NCBI GenBank assembly: GCA_033297205.1
Contig: MU859080.1
Location: 195,765-259,764, forward strand
Direction: 5' to 3'
Length of the DNA: 64,000 bases
Origin: Pseudoneurospora amorphoporcata
Lineage: Eukaryota > Ascomycota > Sordariomycetes > Sordariales > Sordariaceae
The notes beneath the pieces are model-generated. The model worked only from the letters and a program-made list of their open reading frames with translations. It did no database searches and was not told the origin of the DNA. Both the position numbers and the translations under genes were made by a program. Shown piece by piece: positions 10,951 to 22,013 of the stretch. Position 1 is the first letter of the stretch. Each line of letters starts with the position of its first letter.

Positions 10951-12300
10951 ATGGCTCTGGCCGTCTCAGCTCCCGGTAAGGTCCTCCTTGCAGGCGGATA
11001 TCTCGTCCTCGACCGCAACTATACCGGACTCGTCTTCGGTCTCAGCGCCCGCATCAACGTCATCTCCCAGGACATCCAAGCCAGCCCGGGCGTTCACATC
11101 AACGAGATCATCGTCAAGAGCCCACAGTTCCTCAAGGCCGAATGGCGCTACGGCTACCACCTGGCCTATGAGGACGGCGGGATCAAGACGATCCAGCTGC
11201 AGGGAGGCGCCTCCTCCTCGGCCAAGAGCAACCCGTTCGTCGAGACCACGCTCAACTACGTGCTCACCTACATCACCCGCCGCGCCGCGTACGGGACCAC
11301 CAAGACCTTGAAGCCCGTCACCCTCACCATCCTCGCCGACAACGACTACTACAGCTCGCCTACCAGCAGCGCCGGCATTAAAGGCAGCGGCAGCTGTAAC
11401 CGCTTCGCCGGCTACTCCACCACTCTGGAAGACGCGCACAAGACTGGTCTCGGCTCCTCGGCCGCCCTCGTCACCGCCCTGACTGCTTCGCTGCTCTCGC
11501 ACTACCTAGACCCTTCCCTCTTCGACCTCGCCACCGACCAAGGCAAGCGCATCCTGCACAACCTCGCGCAGGCGGCCCACTGCGCTGCTCAGGGTAAAGT
11601 TGGCAGCGGCTTTGACGTGGCTGCTGCAGTCTACGGATCTAGCCACTACCGCCGCTTTTCGCCTTCCATCCTTTCCCCTCTGCCCGAGGCTGGCAAGCCC
11701 GGGTTTAGCGCTAAGCTGTTCAGCATCGTCAACGGCAAGGATGCCGAGTCCGTATGGGATACCGAGGTCGTCAAGGATGCCGTCAGCCTGCCCAAGGGCG
11801 TGGCGGTGCGCATGTGCGACGTCGACTGCGGCAGCCAGACGGTCGGCATGGTCAAGCAGGTGCTCGCCTGGCGGGCGGCTCACCCCAAGGAGGCCAAGGA
11901 GTTGTGGGATGAGTTGCAGCGAAGGAACGAAAAGTTGGCGAGCGTCTTGAACGAAGGCAAGACGGACGAGATCAGGCCGGCCGTGCACGCGATTCGCGAG
12001 CTGGTGAGGAAGATGGGCATGGAAAGTGGGGTGCCGATCGAGCCGGATAGTCAGAAGGAGTTGCTGGATGCGCTGGAGGAAGGGGTCGAAGGTGTGTATG
12101 GTGGTGTGGTGCCGGGTGCGGGTGGGTATGATGCGCTGGCGCTGCTGGTGAGGGATGATGAGGAGACGACAAAGAAGCTGGAGGAATTTTTGAGGGGGTG
12201 GAGTGAGAAGAAGGGCGAGAAGGTCAGGTTGATGGAGGTTAGTGGGGAGATGGAGGGCGCGAGGAAGGAGAATTTGCTCAAGTATCAGGGGTGGGTTTAG
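10951..12300 (+). CDS. erg8: phosphomevalonate kinase
   Basis: A 449-aa GHMP-family kinase that phosphorylates 5-phosphomevalonate to 5-diphosphomevalonate in the mevalonate route to sterols and other isoprenoids. The N-terminus MALAVSAPGKVLLAGGYLVL is the typical substrate-side motif of the family. The phosphate-binding GLGSSAALVTAL lies at about residues 166-177, and the C-terminal GHMP motif VVPGAGGYDALALLV near residue 390. The ATG at 10951 was chosen because it starts directly at the conserved motif; an in-frame TTG extension upstream has no support. Length agrees with fungal Erg8. The gene is intronless and faces the 13151-14468 gene tail to tail. Confidence 0.93.
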   Translation: MALAVSAPGKVLLAGGYLVLDRNYTGLVFGLSARINVISQDIQASPGVHINEIIVKSPQFLKAEWRYGYHLAYEDGGIKTIQLQGGASSSAKSNPFVETTLNYVLTYITRRAAYGTTKTLKPVTLTILADNDYYSSPTSSAGIKGSGSCNRFAGYSTTLEDAHKTGLGSSAALVTALTASLLSHYLDPSLFDLATDQGKRILHNLAQAAHCAAQGKVGSGFDVAAAVYGSSHYRRFSPSILSPLPEAGKPGFSAKLFSIVNGKDAESVWDTEVVKDAVSLPKGVAVRMCDVDCGSQTVGMVKQVLAWRAAHPKEAKELWDELQRRNEKLASVLNEGKTDEIRPAVHAIRELVRKMGMESGVPIEPDSQKELLDALEEGVEGVYGGVVPGAGGYDALALLVRDDEETTKKLEEFLRGWSEKKGEKVRLMEVSGEMEGARKENLLKYQGWV

Positions 12301-13150
12301 TAGGCTCATCTTTTGGTATGGTGGGTAGACCAGAGCATGACATGAAGCTACAGCGTTGGGTATATACCTCTAGCGAGTTGCGGTATAGCAATTGTAGATA
12401 GTCTTTTTGAGTAACTACTGAATAATCTTAGTAAATAGTTCACCCGTACCTACTCACGTTCTGCGAGTGCTCTGATGTATGGGAGTGATGAAGTGCGAAA
12501 CACTGGGATCCACGCTTACAATCCTGTGATAATAGAATTTGAACTGTCTGGCCGTTTGCCAGACTAAGTTCTCCATTTATAAAACCACCGAGATCACATC
12601 CCTTTCGTCTGCTGTAACAACAAACACATATCGTACAATTTCTACCGACTTTTCTTTTCTTTATCAATCTGACACATCCAACTGAACAAAATCCGTTCAG
12701 GCTTGTATCCATCAAGCAATCCCTCCATCACTCGTTGTTTGCATCTGCCTCCCAAACTCAGCCAACCCTCCACCATTTTCCAACAGTTTTTTTTCCCACC
12801 TCCTGCCAAAATAACTCCGCGCCGATATATCTCCCAGATTCAGTCTAGACTCTCTTTCCCGCCAACAATGAAAAACCAACATGAACAGTGAGAGTAGAGA
12901 AAGATAAAACCCAAGCCCTATAGGTGGACCATGAGTAGTGGTGGTATTGATTTTCCGTGAACCTTTCCCAACAAAACCAAAAATGAAAGAGAAAGAGAAA
13001 CTCCGAGAGAAAACGAGAGGAACGTAAAGAAAGAAACCCGTGTGACGGAGACAAGAGACAGGTGGAAGTATGATATCCCCCATAACTCCTCTCTCTGAAC
13101 ATGGAAACCAGACAGCTGGCTCAGAAATCCATTGTTCCAGCCTTCTTGCC
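12301..13150. other. convergent 3' spacer
   Basis: About 850 bp between the ends of the kinase gene (+) and the Ser/Thr-rich gene (-). It should hold both 3' UTRs. Short open frames on the minus strand (12712-13188 and others) overlap each other in several frames and are not credible genes. Confidence 0.5.
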
Positions 13151-14468
13151 TCAAACGCTGGCAACTCTCTTCGGCTGGACATCGTCATCGAGGCTGAGTA
13201 GGCTGACCGGACTAGTAGGGCTGATAGGACTAATCGGGCTTCCCAGCACGAATAAATCCAGATCTGCTGTTGCTGACACGGCGGAGACGGCAGATACTTC
13301 GGAGGCGGCCGCCGAGGCAGGGGCCGATACGTAAGTTCCCGTAACTGCTGTTGAAGTCGAAGTAGTCGTCGTGGTTGAGGGGGATGTGTTGAGCTCTAGG
13401 CCTCTTCCAGTTGTCCGTTCCTTTGTAGAATGAGAAAGGGCCGTATTAATGGGAGTAAGGCTAATACCCTCCGTCCCAATAATCAGTACCGACGAGGGGG
13501 ACTTGGGCGTCGTTGTGCCACTACCACTTGTGCTCCCACTTCCACTTCCGCTTCCGTAACTCCCATTTCCACTTCCATTGATCGAAGCCCTACTCCTCTG
13601 CGCCCTAACCCCCATTTCAACACCCAAAGGCGAACTAGGCGACGTCGTCGTTGGACTAACTGGACTACTGCCCGCACCAGTCACTCCCGCTACCGAGGTG
13701 ATCCCAATCCTGATAGGCAGACTCAAACAAGGACTAGGCGGCCTCAACCCCGTTCCCATCTCCCCACCTCCAATACCCAGAAGCTGGTGGGAGGAGACGG
13801 TAGGTGACGAAGCGGAGTTGGGGACTGAGAATTTGCGGGGGGGTTGCTGTCCTTGGCCTGGCGAGAAAGAGGAAGAGGGGAGGTTGTTGAGAGAGAGGCA
13901 GGATTTAGAAGTGCCTAGTTGTCTTTTGTTGTTGGAAGTTGAAGGGGGAGTGGTGGAAGAGGAGGGTGTTGGTAGGGCGAGGTTGGCTAGGCTGGCGGAA
14001 CCGCGGAGTTGGTTGTGGCTTTTGGATTTGGTCGTGTTCCTGTTGCGGTCGACACCACGACGAGAGCGGGAAGCAGAAGGTGGGTTTGAGTGTTGACGAA
14101 GGGGGTCGAGGTGGGAGGCGGCGGCTTTGTCGCGGAGGACTTCAAGTCTGTATGGAAGTGAGAAGGTTAGGATCATGATAAAAGAAATATAGAATAGAAT
14201 AGAGAGATGGGTGCAAGAATGAAAAAATCACATACTCTTCCTGTGTAACACCGGGGATGACAGTGGTTTCTTTTTTGAAGTTGTAAGGAGCCGACTGCCG
14301 CGTGGGTTGGCTATGTTAGTTGATTTGCTTGTTGTTCTCGTTGCTATGCTCACGGGTGGGTAACACAGCACTTACAATATCATCACCTTTGACTTGCTTC
14401 CTCCGCTTGATTCCCAGAAGCTCCTGGAGCGAGGCACGAAACCTCTTGAAGTTGGAGCAGACCTGCAT
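13151..14468 (-). CDS. hypothetical protein, compact N-terminal segment plus Ser/Thr-rich tail
   Basis: Model: complement of 14376-14468, 14236-14294 and 13151-14147, giving 382 aa. Introns are 14295-14375 and 14148-14235; both use GT-AG, and all phases close. The start MQVCSNFKRFR lies in a short exon. The first 60 residues (to EELEVLRDKAAAS) are charged, ordered-looking and end in a probable helix. The remaining 320 residues are Ser, Thr, Gly and Pro-rich low complexity. I recognise no family. The short compact N-terminus followed by a disordered tail suggests an adaptor or regulatory protein, but that is speculation. The acceptor at 14295 was preferred over one 16 nt upstream because only it keeps the frame. 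Confidence 0.65.
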
Positions 14469-15607
14469 AATTGCGATGTAACGGACTGCTGCTGCCCGCT
14501 GTTTTTCTAGAAGAGAGAAAAGGAATGGATGGATGGATGAATGACCGGGGTTGCCGACGGCTGGTATATTAGTGTATTAAGTTGTTTTCTTGTCAGACTG
14601 TATAAAACGAGAGTGACTGAGTATTGGATAGAGACCGAAGCTAAACCGAATCGGTATCGAAGGGCCGCTTCCGAGTTGCGGCGCGTGGGCATACGTTGCG
14701 CCTAAGTGAGTGAGTGAAAGTAACGTGCCTTCTCGGGGGTAGAAAGAGACGCAAAGAAGTGATAGGCGTCTGGCGTTACCGAAGTCGGCGTGTGTACCTG
14801 ATGATGGCGATGAACGAACAAAGGACAGTGTGTGAAAAAACGAGGAGATAACAGGAGATCTAAAAGACGAGGGGAGTAAGGGTAATGCCGAAGTGAACGG
14901 CGAAACTAATGACGCACAACAAAGTGCGGAACGAAGATTCTACCGTGACCGTGGAAAGAGAGCGGAAGAGGACAGGATGAACAAAAAAGAGTGTGAGAGT
15001 GATCAGAAAGACAAAGGAGTGGCGAGCCCGTCCAAGTGACCCATTGATTATCTCTGCTGGCCTTCTCTGGTGACAACCCAGTTGTGGCTCGGCAGTTTAC
15101 CCCTTCTGAAGTATGAATCCGGGCACAAAGAGAGGATTGCCTGAAGGGGACCACACTTCCCGGGAACCCAAGAGAGAGGTCAAAGAAGATATACTACCGC
15201 CGCATCGGATCATCGAACTCGATTCGGTTAGGCTTCAGGAACGTGTTCCCTTGGCCAGGGCAGACAAAAATGAACATTGATACTTTCAAAGGGCCGTGGG
15301 TTGAGGTGAAGGATCGTGAATGGATGAATCGACGACAAGAAGATGGGGGTAGAGAGGAATGAGGAAAAGATTCCGCGGAAACCATGACCACAGCGACGCC
15401 CCTCGCTAAGAATTCGGGATAAGGCCCTTGGAATGCGGAACAATTGATGTGGGATCTCTTTGAGACATACCCTGAAGCAGAAAAGGCTGGTTGGTGTCTT
15501 ACTATCTATTGCTGATGATATGCAGCGCGCACGCGCCTCAGTACCTCCCTTATTGACGATACAGGCCTCCTTGCGTCGAGGGCCGGGCGGCAGGGCGTTC
15601 CGAAACT
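14469..15607. other. spacer between two minus-strand genes
   Basis: About 1.1 kb covering the promoter and 5' UTR of the Ser/Thr-rich gene and the 3' end of the aldehyde dehydrogenase gene. I see no further gene. Open frames here are short and lack any motif. Confidence 0.5.
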
Positions 15608-17128
15608 CTATTTGGGATAATCCTTCAAGTGGTAGCTCTTCAACTTGACGAACTGGTCGAAGCCATACTTGCTCAACGTTTGGCCCTTGCCCGAGTTTTT
15701 CCAGCCAGTCCAGGCCAGATCCTGTGAGATGCGTGTCAGTGGCACGGCGTGGTAAATTGTCGTCGCAAGGCACCGAGTACTTACAGGGCTGGGGAAATCG
15801 CAACGGTTCACGAAAACAGTCCCTGCCTCCACCTCGTCGGCGAGTTCGTATCCCTTGGCCGTGTCCTTGGTCCAAATGCTGGCAGTGAGGCCGAATTCAC
15901 TGTCGTTCATTAATTGAATTGCCTCGGCATCGCTCTTGACCTTCATGACTGGAATGACGGGCCCGAAAGTCTCTTCAGTCATGACGGTCATGGTGTGATT
16001 CACATCGGTCAGTAATGTCGGTGCGACAAAGTTACCTTTGTTCGGCAGAATGCTGAATGTCTCATTCTCCGGCGTCGCATTTTTGGCGCCCTTGTCGAGC
16101 GCGTCCTTGATGTGTGCCTGGATCGTTTCCTTGGAGCGCGCCGAGATGACTGGACCAAGATGCGTCCCTTTGTCCAAGGGATCTCCAAGCTTGTATCCCT
16201 TAAGAACGTTCTGGACGGCCGCAATAAACTCGTCGTGGATCTTGTCGTCCACGTAGACTCGCTCAATCGAGCAACAACTCTGACCCGAGTTGAAAAGTGC
16301 GCCGTCGACAATCTCTTCTGCGGCCCAGGCAATGTCGACGTCACCGCGAACATACGCAGGGTCCTTGCCACCAAGCTCGAGACCAACGTTGACGATGCGA
16401 TCAGATGCGGCCTTCTGAACGGCCAAACCACCAGCAACCGAGCCGGTGAAGCAAATGTTGGCAATCTTGGGGTTTCGCACAATTGTTTCAATAACTGTCG
16501 GCGAACCCGAGTGGAAGTATTGGATGACGCCGTCCGGCAACCCAGCCTCGGCGAACGCCTTGGCCACCTGCTCGACAACCGTGGGTGTCTGAGGCGAAGG
16601 CTTGAGGATGACCGAGTTTCCCGACAGCAGAGCTGGAATCAAGGCGTTGACCAGAATAAGATAGGGGTACTGCTCAATGTTAGAAGTGATGGTGTGTCAA
16701 ACAACATGATGGGCACAACTTACGTTCCAAGCAAAGATGATGAGAACAGGCCCAACAGGAACCTTTCGGATGAATCTCTTGAACCCCTTCTCCTCCTCGC
16801 CATCAGTGTCCTTGAGCGCATCGGCGCTGATCTTGACCAGATACTCTGAGCGCTTGATGGCAGTGGCAACCTCCTTGGCAGTATAAGCAATGGGACGGCC
16901 CATTTGGACAGTGAGTTCCTCCGCGAGCTCATCCTGCTTATCACCAAGCAACTTCAAGGCCTTCTTGACGATGATCTGTCTGTCCTCCAGCTTGGTGGTG
17001 CGCCATCCCTGAAAGGCCTTGAAGGCGGTCTCGGGCAGTTGGACGAGTTCCTCCTCTGAAATGCCATTGCGAGACATGATGGGTTCACCCGTGGTGGGCG
17101 AGATGGTGGTGATCACTTCGACCGACAT
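15608..17128 (-). CDS. aldehyde dehydrogenase (NAD(P)-dependent)
   Basis: Model: complement of 16724-17128, 15785-16669 and 15608-15721, giving 467 aa. The 63-nt second intron (15722-15784) is in frame and free of stops, so read-through would insert 21 residues. Diagnostic ALDH motifs are present: WNYPYLI at the exon junction, KPSPQTP, FTGS (about 209-212), the general base Glu233 in LELGGKDP and the nucleophile Cys267 in NSGQSCCS, then TEETFGPV. The enzyme oxidises an aldehyde to the acid. The substrate cannot be read from sequence; length and the absence of a targeting peptide suggest a cytosolic enzyme near the succinate-semialdehyde dehydrogenase branch. It is divergent from the ESF2-type gene across 600 bp. 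Confidence 0.92.
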
Positions 17129-17730
17129 GGTGTGGGTGGTGGCGTTGACGTATGTGCTGTACTGTTTGTTATGCTTGTCGGCTACTTGGTAAGTGATAGT
17201 GATCTTGATGTGATGGTTGGAGATGATGCGAGTAACAGGAAGCGAAAAGGGAGTCAAAAGGGGAGGAAAGAGGATGCATGTCCTTATGATTATGTATATA
17301 ACCTCTTCTCAAAGAAGGAAAGAGGAAACAGACTCGTTCCATCCCTCATGACCCAATGACACCAAACAATGTCGCCTCGCCGTCTCACTAACAAACAGGA
17401 ACACGGCATCAAAGGTCCCTCTCAGGGCTCCGCTCCGTTAGGCGGACACAGCGGGGTCTGTAGCAAGGAACCTACGTAAGGCCCGGGATCTGCCATCTCC
17501 ATCGTATCTCTTATCGGTTGCGAGTGCACGGTCCCGTTTGCGCAAGTGGAGCCAGAAATTTTGAGAACCCAGCAGCGATTCCATCCATGTCGGTCCAGTG
17601 TTGCTTCCACGCCAAAAGAAGACTTGGGATGATCTTCAAAACAAACAAATCACTGCCACAAATCTCCAATACGACAAACCCCCCACGACCTACAGGCGTA
17701 CTCTACAAATTCATGAATAATCCATCAACA

Positions 17731-18810
17731 ATGCCCGAAGACGATATTAAAAACAAGTTTCTCGACGCTGGCGACAGTGACGACGATGCGGGTCGTGGCT
17801 CCGAGTCGGAGGATGACTTCCAGAAGGGCGGTCGCAATGCGAAACGCAGAAGAATGAGCGACGACGAGGACAGCGAAGCCGACGACCTTACCGACGCAGA
17901 GGAGGAACACGACGACGATGATGCCGAAACCAAGGGTGCATCTGCAAAGGACGGCCAGGAAACAACAGATGGAAAGGACGAGAAGGACGGAAAGAAGAAG
18001 GAGAAGAAATTGGTACTAGAGGGTGATCTTCCGGGCATGACGAAGCCCCTCACAAAGAAGAACCTCATTGTCACAGAGGAGGCCATCAAGAAGTCGGGAG
18101 TGGTGTACATCTCCAGGGTACCACCTTTCATGACCCCTGCCAAGGTGCGCTCTCTGTTGGAGCCATATGGAAAGATGAATCGCATTTTCCTGGCCCCCGA
18201 GGACCCAATTGCGCGGCGCAAGCGCATTCGCAACGGAGGCAACAAGAAGAAGTCGTTTACAGAAGGCTGGATTGAGTTTGTCAAGAAGAAGGGTAGGTGG
18301 TGCTTCCACGGGGTTCACTGAGAACAAAAGACACTAACTCTAGAGAATCCGTTTACAGATGCCAAAAAGGTATGCGAACTGCTCAACGCTCGTCCAATCG
18401 GAGGAAAGAAGGGATCCTACTACCGCGACGATATCTGGAACCTGCTCTACCTCAAGGGTTTCAAGTGGCACAACCTGACGGAACAAATCGCTGCTGAGAA
18501 CGCCGAGCGGTCCAGCAGAATGCGCGCCGAAATTTCAAAGACCACCAAAGAGAACAAGGAGTTCGTCCGCAACGTGGAGAGAGCCAAGGTGCAGCAGGGC
18601 ATCCAGGCAAAGAAGGCTTCCAAGGGCAACAAGGAGGGCGGTGAGGGTGCCACCCAAGTCTCGGAAACTACGCAGACAGCAACGACGACAAATGACAACT
18701 CGCGCGGCGAGAGGAGAAGAACATTCAAGCAAATACCCTTGGCCAAGAAGAGGAAGCTCGATGAGCAGCAGCCGGAGCAGGTACAAAGAGTGCTCAGCAA
18801 GATCTTTTAA
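17731..18810 (+). CDS. esf2: pre-rRNA processing factor, ESF2/ABT1 family
   Basis: Exons 17731-18292 and 18359-18810 give 337 aa; the 66-nt intron has a CACTAAC branch site. The N-terminal 100 residues are highly acidic and Lys-rich. An RRM follows (GVVYISRVPPFMTPAKVRSLL through WIEFVKKK), then the family-specific YYRDDIWNLLYLKGFKWHNL segment and a basic C-terminal helix. ESF2 binds U3-containing pre-ribosomes and the DEAD-box protein Dbp8 for 18S rRNA maturation in the nucleolus; that role is taken from yeast. The start at 17731 was chosen over 17713 because it has A at -3 (CAACAATGCC). Confidence 0.93.
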
Positions 18811-19108
18811 GCTTTCCGTTTGGCTCCCAAACAATGGGTTTGAGACTTGTTGAGACAGGAAGCGTTCATGTAGCTGTGGGATTTCTTCTCGTCAAAGCGA
18901 CTGCGAGACACTAGTTCTAGAGATGGGGTTGTCTTGATTTTATTTTCCTTGGGCAATTGTATATATTTTTCTGCCCTTCAGTCATCTTGATACCCAAATT
19001 CATTTCCTTACGCATGGAGCACTTTCCTCCTCCTCCGTCTTTTCATACCCTGGCGCCCTTCATCGAACGTTTTGGACTGCTGAAGCCGGCCAACACGCTT
19101 TACCAGTC

Positions 19109-21337
19109 ATGAACACCGTTCCTACCATTAACAAAAAGACCGATGTCCACGGCAGCACGGCCAGAACACGATATGACGCCGAAGCTTGTCCAGTCATAAC
19201 GGCTATTATTAGCCCGCAGATATGTCGCCGAGGCTACACGATGCATTTAGTTCAAGGATACCTCCAGCCTATGATTGGAGCGGACAACGAGGGCTGCGAA
19301 CATTGTTCAAAAGGTCGCTGGAACAACATCTTGAAAGACACCTATAAGCATTTAGCTACCAAGTTTCGCCAAGGTCGTGGAGAGTCTCCTCCTTTGACGG
19401 AAGATCGCATACAAGAGTTCTTCGAGGCATGTTTTGAGTTGGTCGCCGAAGGATGGTGCCCCGAAGAGCATTTATGCTTTTGCAACGTCAATCCCGAATA
19501 TTGCTCTTCAGGGCCTTGTTATGGAAGACCCCGTTACGGCGGAAGCGCAGCAAGATCACCTAGTTCTACGCCGCTATCATCCAAGTCGCCATCGAGAAGT
19601 ACATCCCGAGCATCCCCGGGAAGAACTGTCAATCCAGAGACTCAAAAATTCCAGTCTTCGTTAGCAAACACCTCCCCCGAACCGGAAGCGGCGCCTATAT
19701 CATCTTCCCCCTCTCCTCCAACCTCAGCAAGATCGGACTTGGTACTCCTCCAACCAAGCGCAATCAACACCCTGCCGGTAAACAATGACTGGCTTTCCAG
19801 ACTCCGCAATCTCTTCGGCTTCTACTGGCAAAAGCTCATCTACAGGCCCTTCTCCTCCCTCTATCAGTGGTTCCGGAACACACAAGCCAACTTCCTACCT
19901 CTTGGTCAAAGCTTCGGATCCCTTCTTGGAATAAGGACACGCGCATCCATATTTCCCTCTCTTCCGCCGAGGAACGAAGAACAGTCAAACCCGCAGAAGC
20001 TATTAGAATGGCCAAATTCATCATTGTCACCACAAGCATCTCCACCTAGTCAAAATGTTGTCAGTTACGACGATGACAACGATGAAGCTACAGAACATCA
20101 GCCACCCACGAGCCGAATGGTAAAGACCAGGCAAGAAGTCAAGGATATGTGGTGGAAGGTGATGGCCAAGATTTTGTTGGCTGAGCATCGGGAGCGGAGG
20201 GAGAAGGAGAAGGAGGTAGTGGCTTCAGGCTGGGAGAGGGCGAGTAGGTCTACTTCACCTACCTCTAGATCATTCGCAAGTAGCGAGGAAACAGATTCCT
20301 CGCTGCGTCCTGAGGATTGTTTCTCAACCGTTAACGGAGGTGGGAGTGTTCACTCGGAACATGAAGATAACGGAGAGGATGCGCAGCAGTCTGTCCAGGC
20401 CACTACTAGCAGCGATCCTTCAAACCCTGAATTTGACCAGTGGTACGCCGAGTGGTTTTCTCAGTGGGTGTTGGAAAGTTCTCGCAAGCTGAGGTCTCCT
20501 GAGTCGGAATCTAGATTCTCTTCTTACTGTTTTGCTTCCTCAACAGCAGCGTCGGTAATTGGCAGCGACCATGATGAAGAAGAGAGCAACATCCGAAGCA
20601 GGCCTGCGACGCCGACGCCCCTTTCATCACCTACCATTAGTGCAAGAGGGCGAGTTCGATATCGCTGTCCTTCCCTTTCCGGCTCGAACTCTAGTTCCTC
20701 AGTCAGCCCGACTCGTCGGGACTCTACAAGCATCCCCGCTCTGAGTTCCCCGGTCTATAGGTCATACTCCCCTTGCCGTGGCCGCTCACCTAGCCTCTGT
20801 TGGAAAAGCAGGTCCAGCCCATCTAGCCATGTCTTCCGTCGTCGTCCTTCGCCACGGAATATCGACCGCTCCCCTCTCCCTCCTTCTTCTGCCTTATCCC
20901 ATGCCTTCCCTACTTGTACCTCTTCCTCTCCCTCTCCATCCCGGCCTCCATCCCACTCACCCTCCCGCTTACTCTCCCGGTCTTCCTCCCCAACCCCCTC
21001 CTCAAACCCCACTTACTACATCAAAGGCCGCCCCACAAACGCCGAAACAGAAGATTACCTCTCCAACGCCCATCTCCTCCGCTTCCCCGCCACCGTGTCC
21101 GCTCGTCTGATGATGACTGCCGAGACGCTGGGTGTGGATGGGGAAGGGAAGAGGAAGTTGGTTCAGGAATTGCAGAGGACTCCTTCTGCTTCTTCTTCTT
21201 CGGCAACGGTGTTGGAGTCGGGGGTTAGGGTTGATGGGAGGAGGAGGACGAGTGAGGAAGTGAAAGGGTTTGATTGGGGGTTTGGGATGGGGAGAAAGGA
21301 TGATGAGGGAGGTGAGGAGGGTTTTGAGACGCAGTGA
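19109..21337 (+). CDS. hypothetical Cys-bearing, RS-dipeptide-rich protein
   Basis: An uninterrupted 742-aa frame. Residues 1-145 look folded and carry many Cys and His residues, for example CEHCSKGRWNNILKDTY and EEHLCFCNVNPEYCSSGPC, possibly a metal-binding module. The rest is mostly disordered, with Ser/Pro/Arg stretches such as RSYSPCRGRSPSLCWKSRSS that resemble RS domains. One more ordered hydrophobic patch (WLSRLRNLFGFYWQKLIYRP) lies near residue 230. I recognise no family. It could be a lineage-specific nuclear or RNA-associated protein, but only composition supports this. Confidence 0.7.
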   Translation: MNTVPTINKKTDVHGSTARTRYDAEACPVITAIISPQICRRGYTMHLVQGYLQPMIGADNEGCEHCSKGRWNNILKDTYKHLATKFRQGRGESPPLTEDRIQEFFEACFELVAEGWCPEEHLCFCNVNPEYCSSGPCYGRPRYGGSAARSPSSTPLSSKSPSRSTSRASPGRTVNPETQKFQSSLANTSPEPEAAPISSSPSPPTSARSDLVLLQPSAINTLPVNNDWLSRLRNLFGFYWQKLIYRPFSSLYQWFRNTQANFLPLGQSFGSLLGIRTRASIFPSLPPRNEEQSNPQKLLEWPNSSLSPQASPPSQNVVSYDDDNDEATEHQPPTSRMVKTRQEVKDMWWKVMAKILLAEHRERREKEKEVVASGWERASRSTSPTSRSFASSEETDSSLRPEDCFSTVNGGGSVHSEHEDNGEDAQQSVQATTSSDPSNPEFDQWYAEWFSQWVLESSRKLRSPESESRFSSYCFASSTAASVIGSDHDEEESNIRSRPATPTPLSSPTISARGRVRYRCPSLSGSNSSSSVSPTRRDSTSIPALSSPVYRSYSPCRGRSPSLCWKSRSSPSSHVFRRRPSPRNIDRSPLPPSSALSHAFPTCTSSSPSPSRPPSHSPSRLLSRSSSPTPSSNPTYYIKGRPTNAETEDYLSNAHLLRFPATVSARLMMTAETLGVDGEGKRKLVQELQRTPSASSSSATVLESGVRVDGRRRTSEEVKGFDWGFGMGRKDDEGGEEGFETQ

Positions 21338-22013
21338 GGGCTTGAGGGAAGATGGGGTGTGAGGTAGGAAATGTGCTCTGTTGTTTGGTTGTAAGCTTGT
21401 GGTTTGTATGGTGGTGTCGAGTGGCTTGGTGCAGAGACAAAGTGGTGTTTTATTTCGGTAGATTATCAAGTGTTTTCCAATTGATCGTCGTTGTGTTCTT
21501 GATCGTCTGTCGAACTTCTTTGCTCCCAGTAAGTGGAATGTTTGGGATCACTGTGAGAACATTCGGCATCGGATGGTGTTCTGGTGTAGTTACGAGACTG
21601 TCAGCATTCGAAAATGGTCATGTCCCATATATTGTTAATCCTGACCAGTTGATGTAATGCGCATAAGAAATCTAAGGGGTATCTAAGAAGCTCTAGCAAA
21701 CTTTTTGGGAAAGCAATTAATCTAGATACTGTTCAAGTGGCCCTTCCTATGTGCCTCATTACCCCTTTCCTCGGAATTCCATCGCAGCGTATGCTGTGTA
21801 TGTTGCAAGTTTTCTGTCAAAATATTCCCTTCGGCCTTGATCCTTCACATCCCTACCCTAACTCCATTCGCCTAAGCCAACTAACCGGTGACTCGCTATG
21901 CTCCCGCCACCCAGGAAGAAAAATCCGACAAGTGCTAACCTGAGGCCCATACAACGAAATGAACGTGATAAGTGATGCAAGTCGGATAAGTGAGTGAGCG
22001 TGCCGAGTTATGC
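21338..22013. other. convergent 3' spacer
   Basis: About 680 bp between the ends of the RS-rich gene (+) and the HAD phosphatase gene (-). I see nothing beyond probable 3' UTRs. Confidence 0.5.
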
